Shown piece after piece: positions 1-8,042 of a stretch of 64,000 nucleotides of DNA (position 1 is its first letter; every line of letters starts with the position of its first letter). The stretch is from Tigheibacillus halophilus. GTDB taxonomy: Bacteria > Bacillota > Bacilli > Bacillales > Amphibacillaceae. A program made the translations under genes and the position numbers. A model generated the notes under the pieces. It did not search any database and was not told where the DNA came from. It saw nothing but the letters and a program-made list of their open reading frames with translations. The stretch is taken from the NCBI RefSeq assembly GCF_042683165.1, contig NZ_JBHUIZ010000013.1:62001-126000 (forward strand), given 5' to 3'.

Positions 1-937
1 TATTCGCTCCATCTTCTGAAAGTTTCTGTATCTCAACAGATAATCTATTATACATCAGGCCTAAGTCTGCTCTAGGACTTTGACTAATACTAGCTCCATA
101 AAAGCCAACACTAATCGCAATCAGAGAGGCTGTATAATACATCATTAATTTATCAGAAAACGTGTATTCTGTACTCTTGCTAATATCTGCGTCCCATGTC
201 ATCGGTATGGGCATGTTGCTTTCCTTTAATTTCTCTCCAAATAATGAAATATGCTTTTTGGCAACTTCTATACATCTTAGTATGAACGAAGTTACGTCTT
301 TTGATTGGGCAACTTGGCTGAATCCGGTCAAAGTGGCGGAACCTAAAGCATTTCTTTGTATATTTGCATAGAGATTAGTCACCTCTGATCCTATCAGAGG
401 TCTTTTTTCACCTAAAATATCCCATAAAAACCCTTGTTTCTTTACAAATTCCACTTCATCGGCATTTGGTAAGTATGGCGCTCTCACATACAACCCTTTT
501 GATAACAGTAAGTCTTTTGACATCTCGTATAATTCGATTGTTTCTGAGAGACATTCTTTATAGTAAACAGTAATATCCGATCTGACAGCAAAGGACAAAC
601 TTGTTGCATATGTTGTAAGACCGATTGCAGCCATTTGGTGTATGAACGTTAATACAAAACTGTCAGCATATAATCTCGGGGCGGAGAGATCGACATCCTC
701 TTCCACGGTAAAACCATAAGGAACCTTATACTTCTCTTCCGTAAATATGTGATTGATTTTTTGTACATGGGCCTGGGATAATTTCAAAGCATGTTCAATG
801 ATAGGCTTTATCTCTTTATCCTCTGCTTTTTCTAAAAAATAACTTAAAGAACATATACTTGCACTATCTTCCATGTATTGTAAGCAAAGTTGTGTTATTT
901 CGCCTGAGGTTAGTCTGATTTGTTTTCCTTGTTCCAC
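1..937 (-). CDS. DUF3231 family protein, C-terminus cut by window edge
   Basis: Open on the minus strand from a GTG at 937 to the window edge, about 312 codons without a stop. The translation begins VEQGKQIRLTSGEI and carries the two-copy layout of Bacillaceae DUF3231 proteins: each half has a TSGEI/GSEVTNL-type start, a KPIIEHAL or FILRCIEVAKKH helix and a segment like PIPMTWDADI. GGAGGG stands seven bases before the GTG; an ATG at 939 is in another frame and stops after nine codons, so GTG is the start. The family is helical and ferritin-like, abundant in spore formers and of unknown function. Only a short C-terminal tail appears to be missing, judging from family length of roughly 330 residues. 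Confidence 0.8.
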   Translation of the reverse strand, partial: MEQGKQIRLTSGEITQLCLQYMEDSASICSLSYFLEKAEDKEIKPIIEHALKLSQAHVQKINHIFTEEKYKVPYGFTVEEDVDLSAPRLYADSFVLTFIHQMAAIGLTTYATSLSFAVRSDITVYYKECLSETIELYEMSKDLLLSKGLYVRAPYLPNADEVEFVKKQGFLWDILGEKRPLIGSEVTNLYANIQRNALGSATLTGFSQVAQSKDVTSFILRCIEVAKKHISLFGEKLKESNMPIPMTWDADISKSTEYTFSDKLMMYYTASLIAISVGFYGASISQSPRADLGLMYNRLSVEIQKLSEDGAN

Positions 938-965
938 ATAAAACCCTCCGTTTTGAATAGCCTTC

Positions 966-1195
966 TTGCTATTCTTTGTAATTAACTGTAAATTATGCAG
1001 GGTTAAACTTTCATGAAACCGGCTGGGGTTCCATAAAGATTTTGAAGATAGGACTAAGGAGGGATAGGCTTCCTGAGAGGACCTATTGCATGTCTCTTCC
1101 ATGGGGGAACCTATTACAGCTGCTTGACTTGATGGCGAAGATATGGGCGGATGAAGGGGACACGCTTGTATATGTTTGAGAAGCGTCTTTTTATT
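966..1195 (+). other. Intergenic stretch with possible small RNA
   Basis: The roughly 310 bases between the divergent side of the DUF3231 gene and the broken GNAT gene contain no convincing protein gene. A moderate sigma-A-like pair lies on the plus strand (TTGCTA 966-971, 17 bases, TAAATT 989-994), followed by a purine-rich block and, at 1162-1167/1181-1186, a short stem ACGCTT/AAGCGT followed by T-rich sequence. Together they could bound a transcript of about 190 nt. Two tiny reading frames (about 15 and 35 codons) overlap the stem and lack good ribosome sites. Promoter and terminator are each weak. Confidence 0.3.
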
Positions 1196-1250
1196 TATGT
1201 TTTTTTCTGCCTTGCCAGGACGGATAACTATGCTTTGAAGGAAGAATCAT

Positions 1251-1758
1251 TCAACTGATTCCAGGCGTATCGATCTTTTGTGAAGTGATAGCGGGCTTCC
1301 AACCCAGTTTCTGATAGATGTGGATGGCTGCCTGACTGGAGGTTTGGGTTTTTAGAAATGCGCTTTCGTGATAATCGGCCAGCCAGCTCATCGCTTTTGC
1401 TATCAAAGATCGTCCGAGCTTTTTCCCTTGATAGGCAGGAATGATTTCCACCCAGTGAAGCCGGCCAATTTCTTTTGTTTCCCATGTGCCGAACCATGCT
1501 GTAGCAGTACCAATCGTTTTTCTATCTGTCGTTGTAATGAAAATGATGCTTCGCTTCTGGAAGATGAGGCGAAAATTCACTGTCAAAGCGCTGAAGAGCC
1601 GCTTGCTCAGTAGGGAATTCATTTGTGGCAATGACGATTTCTGCACATATTTTTTTATCATCATGGTGGTCGAAATAGCGAAAATGATAACCTGCCGGCA
1701 GTGGATAGTCTGTCAGATTTTGCAAGTCGTAAAGCATTATTAAAGGTAGTTTTTTCAT
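1251..1758 (-). pseudogene. GNAT family N-acetyltransferase, frameshifted
   Basis: Two overlapping minus-strand frames together make one GNAT protein of about 168 residues. The N-terminal part (MKKLPLIML, from 1758, RBS GAGGAA) runs into a stop at 1522; the rest, with the acetyl-CoA-binding region (WVEIIPAYQGKKLGRSL, then FLKTQTSSQAAIHIYQKLGW), continues in the other frame to 1251. Removing one A from the A-run at 1540-1543 joins the parts as EAKHHFITTTDRKTIGTATAW, a normal GNAT strand. Either a recent single-base insertion inactivated the gene or this is a homopolymer sequencing error. The substrate cannot be told from the sequence. Confidence 0.75.
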
Positions 1759-1922
1759 AGGAATGGTTCCTCGCTTTATCAGAATGATAGAATATATTTA
1801 GAAGTTCATGGTAGACTAATTGTAGCATGTCCAAAGTAAGTGATACTAGGGTCATGCGATGAATAACAAAAAAACGGGTGAGTAGCTTCAGAAGACTTTC
1901 AAACAATTACGGAGGGAACAAC

Positions 1923-2879
1923 ATGTATAAGGAACCTATTTTTCTTAAGCCTGTATTTCAAGAACGAATATGGGGTGGACAAAAATTACAGACGGAATAC
2001 GGGTATAACATCCCATTTGAACACACAGGTGAGGCATGGGTCATATCCGCCCATCCGAACGGACCAAGTATCATTGAAAACGGTTCATTGGCAGGAAAGA
2101 CGTTGAAGGATGCGTGGGAGACACATGGGGAACTCTTCAATAAGCAATCGGACAACGAAGAAGCTTATCCGCTGCTAATAAAGATATTAGATGCCAATGA
2201 TGATTTATCTGTTCAGGTACATCCAGATGATACCTTTGCCCGTGAAGTGGAAAACGTTCCATACGGGAAAACAGAGTGCTGGTATGTTTTAAGTGCAGAG
2301 CCGGGGGCAGAACTAGTTTTAGGACATTGCGCGAAAACCCGTGAGGAACTAGCAGCAATGATGGATAACGGAAAGTGGGGCAAGCTGTTGCAACGTGTGC
2401 CGGTAAAAGCGGGCGATTTTTACTATGTTCCAAGTGGTACGATTCATGCTATCGGCAAAGGTACCGTGATTCTCGAGACGCAGCAAAGCTCTGATATCAC
2501 CTACCGCGTATATGATTATGATCGTGTAAATGTAGAAGGAAATAAGCGTGAGCTGCATTTGGATCGTGCCAAAGAAGTAACGACAGTACCGCACAAGCCA
2601 GCTTCCAGTGATCATATAACAGAGATTCATGGCGGGTTGACAAGTGAGAAGCTCGTTGCAACAGACTATTTTTCGGTATACCGCTGGCAGCTCAATGGTA
2701 CAGCGAACATGAACATGGAAGCAAATTTTCTCCAAGTCAGTGTAATTTCTGGTAATGCAGAAATAATGGTTGGTGACAAGCGCTACCCGCTTAAAAAAGG
2801 TGTTCATTTTGTGCTTCCTTACGGGATCGGGGAATATAAACTGACCGGAGAGGCAGAAATAGTGGCTTCACATGAATAA
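1923..2879 (+). CDS. manA: Mannose-6-phosphate isomerase, class I
   Basis: Interconverts mannose-6-phosphate and fructose-6-phosphate. At 318 residues it is the short Bacillus-type class I enzyme. Zinc-binding cupin motifs are visible: QVHPDD near residue 97, GKTECWYVL, and SGTIHAIGKG followed by ETQQSSDITYRVYD. ATG 1923 is preceded by GGAGGG at a good distance; an in-frame GTG at 1878 has no ribosome site. The gene stands alone between the broken acetyltransferase gene and a converging peptidase gene, so it may serve mannose use or supply mannose-6-phosphate for wall polysaccharide. Confidence 0.93.
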   Translation: MYKEPIFLKPVFQERIWGGQKLQTEYGYNIPFEHTGEAWVISAHPNGPSIIENGSLAGKTLKDAWETHGELFNKQSDNEEAYPLLIKILDANDDLSVQVHPDDTFAREVENVPYGKTECWYVLSAEPGAELVLGHCAKTREELAAMMDNGKWGKLLQRVPVKAGDFYYVPSGTIHAIGKGTVILETQQSSDITYRVYDYDRVNVEGNKRELHLDRAKEVTTVPHKPASSDHITEIHGGLTSEKLVATDYFSVYRWQLNGTANMNMEANFLQVSVISGNAEIMVGDKRYPLKKGVHFVLPYGIGEYKLTGEAEIVASHE

Positions 2880-2987
2880 TGAAAAACAAACAAGAGATAT
2901 TTAGTAGAACGAAAGACAAGTCTTGGCAGTTAAGGTTAGGTTCTTTAATCAATTACAGCTCTGAATGTTTATACATTATATTTCCTA

Positions 2988-3025
2988 AAGTACATCACTT
3001 ATACAAAGCGATGTACTTGTTTATT
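2988..3025 (+). terminator. Probable terminator after manA
   Basis: A perfect nine-base inverted repeat (AAGTACATC 2988-2996, GATGTACTT 3010-3018) is followed by a short T-rich stretch. It lies in the 260-bp gap between the convergent manA and M20 peptidase genes. Rather AT-rich, so efficiency is uncertain. Confidence 0.45.
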
Positions 3026-3138
3026 TCAAGGTATTATAGCATGGCCTCATTAGCTGTCAACGAGATAAAAACCAAAGCAAAAAGAGTTGGCCACCAAAAA
3101 CTGCAGACAGCCACCTTTATTGTCCGAAAAACCTATTT

Positions 3139-4287
3139 TTATTTCGATAATCCTAACACTAACGCTTTAAAGATATCGAAGAATGCAAAATAGTAATCTT
3201 TGTAAACATATTCATCTGTTTTGTGTGCCATTTTTGTCTCGCCTGGACCAAACATCATGAATGGGAAGTTGTCATCTTTGCCTCGTAATAAGTTTGATGC
3301 ATCTGTCACACCGGGTGAACCTTTAACAGAAATATCCAGACCCAAATATTTTTTACCGAGTTTCTTAGCAAGATCAACCATTTCAGATTTTCCTGAAGTG
3401 AAGACACTTGGTAATGACATTGTCACTTCCACCTCAATATCAGCGCTCTTTTCATTGTATTTGTCAGCTGTTTTGTTGAATAAGTCAATTACTTCATCGT
3501 TGTCAAACTCTGGAATGGTACGCACATTTATTTCAGCTACTGCTTTCGCTGGAATTGAATTTACTTGGTTCCCTGCATTAAAAATAGTTGTACTCATAAC
3601 CAACTTATCCAAGACTTCATTTTTACGAGCATTGCCATTCAATTTTTCATCTAATTCCAATAGATATTTCATCAATGGATTAATCGCGTTATAACCTTGT
3701 TCGGGCATAGAACTGTGTGCAGCTTCACCTACAGATGTTACACGCAAGTTAAGTGATCCTTTGTGGGAGTAGATAATCGTATCATGTGAGGGTTCAGCTA
3801 CCCACAAATAATCTACATCATCCATATAGCCTTCTTCGTATAATTTTTTAGAACCTGCACCGCCGACTTCCTCACCAGTCGTTGCCATAAAACGGACAGT
3901 TCCATTTTTTAGTTCATTATTTTCTTTGAGCTCAATCATCACTAAAGCAAGATTTACTAAACCGGCTTTCATATCATTTGCTCCACGTCCGTATAATTTC
4001 CCGTCTCTTTCTGTCAGTGTGAACGGATCTGAAGTCCACTCACTTTCGTCACCGGGAGAAACGACATCCATATGACCAGAAACGCCAATTACTGGACTTC
4101 CGCTTCCAATTTCAGCCACTAAGTTCACACGGGTGTCTGTAACTGGTACAATTTTAGATGCAATGCCGTATTCAGCAAATAAACTTTTTAGGTAATTTGC
4201 CACTTCAATTTCGTTTTCATTAATAGATTTAATCGCAATAATGTCATATAAAATCTTGATTTTTTCTTCTTTTGTAAAATGTTTCAT
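3139..4287 (-). CDS. ArgE/DapE family deacylase (M20 metallopeptidase)
   Basis: A 382-residue M20A-type zinc amidohydrolase. Metal-site motifs are present in order: SGHMDVVSPG (His, Asp), GRGANDMKAG (bridging Asp), TTGEEVGGAGS (catalytic and metal Glu), AEPSHD and, near the end, GPGETKMAHKTDEY. This matches proteins annotated as succinyl-diaminopimelate desuccinylase or acetylornithine deacetylase in lactobacilli and staphylococci. Bacillaceae usually make diaminopimelate by the acetyl route, and no dap or arg gene is adjacent, so the substrate is open. Start ATG 4287 follows GGGAGAG. The gene converges on manA and is monocistronic. Confidence 0.8.
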   Translation of the reverse strand: MKHFTKEEKIKILYDIIAIKSINENEIEVANYLKSLFAEYGIASKIVPVTDTRVNLVAEIGSGSPVIGVSGHMDVVSPGDESEWTSDPFTLTERDGKLYGRGANDMKAGLVNLALVMIELKENNELKNGTVRFMATTGEEVGGAGSKKLYEEGYMDDVDYLWVAEPSHDTIIYSHKGSLNLRVTSVGEAAHSSMPEQGYNAINPLMKYLLELDEKLNGNARKNEVLDKLVMSTTIFNAGNQVNSIPAKAVAEINVRTIPEFDNDEVIDLFNKTADKYNEKSADIEVEVTMSLPSVFTSGKSEMVDLAKKLGKKYLGLDISVKGSPGVTDASNLLRGKDDNFPFMMFGPGETKMAHKTDEYVYKDYYFAFFDIFKALVLGLSK

Positions 4288-4601
4288 ATGAAATCTCTCC
4301 CAAAATTATCTATGTATTCTCCATGAGATTATAACTGTATTTTACCCAAAAATGCAGGTAGTATAAACACCGGGGAATTTAGAAAAAATGAAAAAAAGAA
4401 AATGAAAATAACTATAGAAAACTGCTTAGGTGATTTCGCTGTTATAAAAATGTCGCCGTAGTAAATGGGTTATATGTGTTCAAAAAAAGATAGATGACAG
4501 TATGTATAATCCCTGTTCATCCATCCTTTCTTTTCCAACCTATAATAGGATTATAAATTGTTTCATGATAGGGTTGGTAAATATTTTCTTACTGGCATCT
4601 T
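4288..4601. other. AT-rich intergenic region
   Basis: This 314-bp gap upstream of the M20 peptidase and downstream of the pseudouridine synthase gene (both minus) holds no gene I can support. A minus-strand TATAAT (complement of 4328-4333) sits about 45 bases before the peptidase start and could be its -10 box, but the matching -35 is poor. No strong U-tract terminator is visible for the synthase. Confidence 0.4.
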
Positions 4602-5504
4602 CTATTTTTTGGACACCTTCCAAAATGTCTTTGGTACTTCTGCTTCGAAAGTAAGTTGCTTCCCTTTAGTCGGATGGATAAAGGAAAGTGTCTTCGCATG
4701 CAACCCGAGACGTCGGATCGGATTGTGCTTGGAACCGTATTTTTTGTCGCCGACAACCGGATGACCCAAGTCTTGCATGTGCACACGAATTTGGTTTTTT
4801 CGGCCGGTTTCCAATTGGACCTCCAATAATGAGAAATGTTGATTTGATTGGAGAACTTTATAATGGGTGATGGCATGCTGCCCGCCATTATTTGTCGGGC
4901 TGGAATACATCAAATGGGTGCTTGTTTCCTTCAGCCAAGAAGAAATATAGCCATTCTTAGTTGACACTTTTCCTTCCACCAATGCCACATATGTCCGTTT
5001 TTTGACACTTTCTCTCCAGGAACGCTGCAAAGCTTGCTTCGTGCGTTCATTTTTAGCGAACATCATGACACCGGATGTGTCCTTATCCAAGCGATGCACA
5101 ACAAAAATTTTGTTTTGAGGGTGTTCCCTTCTTACATGCTCGATCAATTGATGATATGCCGTCATTTTCTTTTCTTTCAATGTTGCGATGGATAACAATC
5201 CAGCCTCCTTATGGATGACTATCAAATCTTGGTCCTCATATAAAATTGTCATGCCCACAAGAATATTTTCTTTTGCCGCAGCTTTATTTTTTAAAATAGC
5301 TATGGTTTGGCCGGGATGCAATCTGTAATCATGTTTCGTTTCGATATGGTCATCCACTGTGACCTGCCCTCGTTTTAGAATTGATTTTACCGAGTTGCGT
5401 CCGCGATTCGGCATCACCTCGAGTAAAAACGGGAGCAACAGGATCGGGTCTTTGACTTTAAAATATAGCGAATGCTTATCTTTAGGTGTTTGATATTTAG
5501 CCAT
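4602..5504 (-). CDS. RluA family RNA pseudouridine synthase
   Basis: Converts uridines in RNA, probably rRNA, to pseudouridine. The 300-residue protein has an N-terminal S4-like RNA-binding segment (NSVKSILKRGQVTVDD, residues about 35-50) and the catalytic domain with the RluA signature FVVHRLDKDTSGVMMFAKN, whose Asp in HRLD is the catalytic nucleophile. Later family motifs are present: TGRKNQIRVHMQDLGHPVVGDKKYG and LGLHAKTLSFIHP. Bacilli carry several RluA paralogues, so the exact target (RluD-, YjbO- or YlyB-like) is not assigned. Monocistronic and divergent from the formaldehyde dehydrogenase gene. Confidence 0.88.
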   Translation of the reverse strand: MAKYQTPKDKHSLYFKVKDPILLLPFLLEVMPNRGRNSVKSILKRGQVTVDDHIETKHDYRLHPGQTIAILKNKAAAKENILVGMTILYEDQDLIVIHKEAGLLSIATLKEKKMTAYHQLIEHVRREHPQNKIFVVHRLDKDTSGVMMFAKNERTKQALQRSWRESVKKRTYVALVEGKVSTKNGYISSWLKETSTHLMYSSPTNNGGQHAITHYKVLQSNQHFSLLEVQLETGRKNQIRVHMQDLGHPVVGDKKYGSKHNPIRRLGLHAKTLSFIHPTKGKQLTFEAEVPKTFWKVSKK

Positions 5505-5647
5505 GGAAAGCTCCTTTAAAGTGAACAGTTTCTTATTTTCTTCCTTAAGCGTATACGGTCATCCATGGATTAGCAAGTTTAAGCTTTCCGTTGCCGTTAT
5601 GAAGAAGGATGATGAATCCTACACCTGATAATTTATTATTTTAAATA

Positions 5648-5676
5648 TTGTTAAAATAAGTGTTTTATGGTATAGT
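5648..5676 (+). promoter_or_regulatory. Sigma-A promoter of formaldehyde dehydrogenase gene
   Basis: TTGTTA (5648-5653), exactly 17 bases, then TATAGT (5671-5676). It points toward the gene at 5744 with a leader of about 60 nt. Confidence 0.65.
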
Positions 5677-5686
5677 CAAGCTTAGA

Positions 5687-5702
5687 ATGGCAACGCTTAC
5701 AT
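5687..5702 (+). promoter_or_regulatory. CcpA cre-like site
   Basis: ATGGCAACGCTTACAT matches the catabolite-responsive-element consensus WTGNAANCGNWNNCAW at every fixed position but one. It covers the expected transcription start just downstream of the -10 box, a position where CcpA represses. Suggests catabolite control of the dehydrogenase gene. Confidence 0.5.
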
Positions 5703-5743
5703 GATTTGCATCCGCTTCACAATAATATGAAGGAGTGATTCAT

Positions 5744-6994
5744 GTGTCGAACAAAGCAGTGGCGTACGTTAAGCCGGGAGAAGTAGAAATTCAGGATATT
5801 GGGTATCCAGATTTGGTTTTACGGGATGGGCCGGGGGTCAACCCATTAAACGTTGGCAGAAAATGTAACCATGGTGTTATTTTGAAGGTGATTACAACAA
5901 ATATTTGCGGCAGTGATCAACACATGGTCCGTGGGAGGACAACCGCTCCAAGCGGGCTCATCCTCGGGCATGAAATAACAGGGGAAGTCATTGAAGTCGG
6001 AAGTGATGTCGAATTCATCGAAAAAGGTGATATCGTATCGGTCCCATTCAATATTGCATGTGGACGTTGTGAAAATTGCCGTAAACAGGATACACATATC
6101 TGCTTGAATGTTAATCCGGATCGTCCTGGTTCTGCCTATGGTTATGTCGATATGGGAGGCTGGGTCGGCGGCCAATCAGAGTATGTCATGATTCCTTATG
6201 CAGACTTTCAGCTGCTGAAATTTCCTGATAAGGAAGCTGCTTTGGACAAAATCCTTGATTTGACAATGTTGTCGGATATTTTTCCGACAGGCTATCATGG
6301 TGCTGTTTCCGCCGGAGTTAAAACGGGCTCCACTGTCTATGTCGCCGGAGCTGGACCAGTCGGATTAGCTGCAGCACATTCGGCACAACTGTTGGGCGCT
6401 TCCACCGTTATTGTAGGTGATTTGAATGAACAGCGCTTGGAACAAGCACGCAGCTTCGGGTGTGAGACCGTCAACTTGAGAGAACATGATAATCTTGGGG
6501 AGCAGATTGATCAAATTTTAGGTATTCCTGAAGTAGACTGTGCAGTGGATGCAGTTGGATTTGAAGCAAGCGGTCATGGGAAAGATGGAGGAGAAGCACC
6601 TGCCACTGTGTTAAATTCGATTATGGATATCACTAGAGCCGGCGGCAGGCTGGGTATTCCGGGATTATATGTGACAGGAGATCCAGGTGCAGCTGATAAA
6701 GATGCCCAAGAAGGAACACTAAAAATCCGATTCGGTTTAGGTTTTGCGAAGGCGCATCATTTTGTCACGGGGCAAACGCCAGTCATGAAATATAACCGGG
6801 ATTTAATGAAAGCTATTTTAAGCGGGCGCGCACAAATTGCCAAAGCTGTAAATGCTACTTTAATTTCTATAGATGATGCGCCAGACGGTTATAAAGCGTT
6901 TGATGGCGGTATATCGAGAAAATTTGTTATTGATCCGCATGATATAGTCAGAAAAAGAATGAAAATGGAAGCATCTGATACGGTATTCAACTAA
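5744..6994 (+). CDS. fdhA: Glutathione-independent formaldehyde dehydrogenase
   Basis: A 416-residue zinc alcohol dehydrogenase of the Pseudomonas putida FdhA type, oxidising formaldehyde or short aldehydes with NAD without added glutathione. Visible are the catalytic-zinc motif NICGSDQHMVRG, GHEITGEV, the structural-zinc cysteines CGRCENCRKQDTHIC, the long insertion GSAYGYVDMGGWVGGQSEYV typical of FdhA, and the Rossmann motif VAGAGPVGLAAAHSA. AGGAG at 5731-5735 sets GTG 5744 as start; the in-frame GTG at 5735 overlaps the ribosome site and the ATG at 5742 is in another frame. A cre-like site suggests repression by good carbon sources. Confidence 0.88.
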   Translation: MSNKAVAYVKPGEVEIQDIGYPDLVLRDGPGVNPLNVGRKCNHGVILKVITTNICGSDQHMVRGRTTAPSGLILGHEITGEVIEVGSDVEFIEKGDIVSVPFNIACGRCENCRKQDTHICLNVNPDRPGSAYGYVDMGGWVGGQSEYVMIPYADFQLLKFPDKEAALDKILDLTMLSDIFPTGYHGAVSAGVKTGSTVYVAGAGPVGLAAAHSAQLLGASTVIVGDLNEQRLEQARSFGCETVNLREHDNLGEQIDQILGIPEVDCAVDAVGFEASGHGKDGGEAPATVLNSIMDITRAGGRLGIPGLYVTGDPGAADKDAQEGTLKIRFGLGFAKAHHFVTGQTPVMKYNRDLMKAILSGRAQIAKAVNATLISIDDAPDGYKAFDGGISRKFVIDPHDIVRKRMKMEASDTVFN

Positions 6995-7020
6995 AACTGG
7001 CTAATATTGTAAGACCAAAA

Positions 7021-7083
7021 ACATGCCCACACTCCAACACTACTTTGAAGCAAAGTATGTTTAACAGTGTGGGCATGTTTGTT
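7021..7083 (+). terminator. Terminator after fdhA
   Basis: Perfect 13-base inverted repeat ACATGCCCACACT (7021-7033) and AGTGTGGGCATGT (7066-7078) followed by TTTGTT. The 32-base loop is long. It lies between fdhA and glpF; a role as leader structure for glpF cannot be excluded. Confidence 0.65.
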
Positions 7084-7180
7084 AGAAAAGCAGCGATATC
7101 GACATGCATAGGTGCGTCCTGTAACCTTACTCCAAGAAAAATTGTAAACCGAAACAATTTGAAACGAAGGGGTGTAAGTG

Positions 7181-8014
7181 ATGTCTGAATTCCTTGGTGA
7201 ATTGATAGGCACCATGATATTGATTATTCTTGGTGCTGGTGTTGTGGGCGGGGTTGTATTAAAACAGACGAAATCGGAAGGATCAGGGTGGATTGTAATC
7301 ACGGTTGGCTGGGGGCTTGGAGTTGCCATGGGCGTCTATGCAGTTGGCAATATATCTGGTGCACATATCAATCCGGCAGTCACACTTAGTTTTGCCGTAG
7401 TCGGCGAGTTTCCATGGGAAAAAGTGCCACTGTACATTGCTGCACAAATGATTGGTGCGATCATTGGAGCGGCGATTGTGTTTCTGAATTACCTTCCGCA
7501 TTGGCATAAGACCAAAAATGAAGCTGATAAACTTGGAGTATTTTCAACAGCACCAGCAGTCAGGAGCCCCTTTTCTAACCTGCTTAGTGAGATGGTTGGT
7601 ACATTCGTTCTTTTAATGGGATTAATGTTCATTGGTGCGAACGAATTTACCGATGGTTTGAACCCATTGATTGTTGGTCTTCTGATCGTTGCAATAGGCG
7701 TCTCCCTTGGTGGAGCGACAGGGTATGCAATTAATCCGGCCCGTGACCTGGGCCCCAGGATTGCCCATGCCTTGTTGCCAATTCCTGGAAAGGGACATTC
7801 TGATTGGGGTTATGCATGGATTCCGGTAGTGGGCCCAATTCTTGGCGGCATCTATGGAGCAGTATTTTATAAGGCAATTTTTCAAGGAATTTATTCCGCT
7901 CTTTTCTGGATGATGAGTGTTGTTGTTTTGATGGCTGTTGTAGGTGCAACAAGTATGGAGCTGAAAAAGGCACGTGCGGAAGTTTCGGAACAGGGTCAGG
8001 AAAAAGCTGGTTAA
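7181..8014 (+). CDS. glpF: Glycerol uptake facilitator (aquaglyceroporin)
   Basis: A 277-residue MIP-family channel letting glycerol diffuse across the membrane. Both pore NPA boxes are present: GAHINPAVTLS and GYAINPARDLGPR; the Asp after the second is the GlpF rather than water-channel signature. Six membrane segments are apparent. GAAGGGG precedes; ATG 7181 is chosen over GTG 7178 on spacing. Followed after 28 bases by glpK, the classic glpFK pair: entering glycerol is trapped by phosphorylation. A dyad ATTGT/ACAAT at 7141-7158 sits before the ribosome site. No glpP or glpD lies in the window. Confidence 0.94.
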   Translation: MSEFLGELIGTMILIILGAGVVGGVVLKQTKSEGSGWIVITVGWGLGVAMGVYAVGNISGAHINPAVTLSFAVVGEFPWEKVPLYIAAQMIGAIIGAAIVFLNYLPHWHKTKNEADKLGVFSTAPAVRSPFSNLLSEMVGTFVLLMGLMFIGANEFTDGLNPLIVGLLIVAIGVSLGGATGYAINPARDLGPRIAHALLPIPGKGHSDWGYAWIPVVGPILGGIYGAVFYKAIFQGIYSALFWMMSVVVLMAVVGATSMELKKARAEVSEQGQEKAG

Positions 8015-8042
8015 GGGAGCGACACTGAAAGGGAGCGATTGT

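Noticed and set aside
162..371. 69-codon plus-strand frame at the window start
   Set aside because: Lies antisense to the well-supported DUF3231 gene and lacks a ribosome site.
2879..3193. 104-codon frame after manA
   Set aside because: Starts on the manA stop without a ribosome site, contains the manA terminator stem and runs into the converging peptidase gene; composition is unlike a protein.
7141..7158. cre-like ATTGTAAACCGAAACAAT before glpF
   Set aside because: It is symmetric but differs from the cre consensus at the central CG and at a second core position, so it is mentioned only as a dyad.
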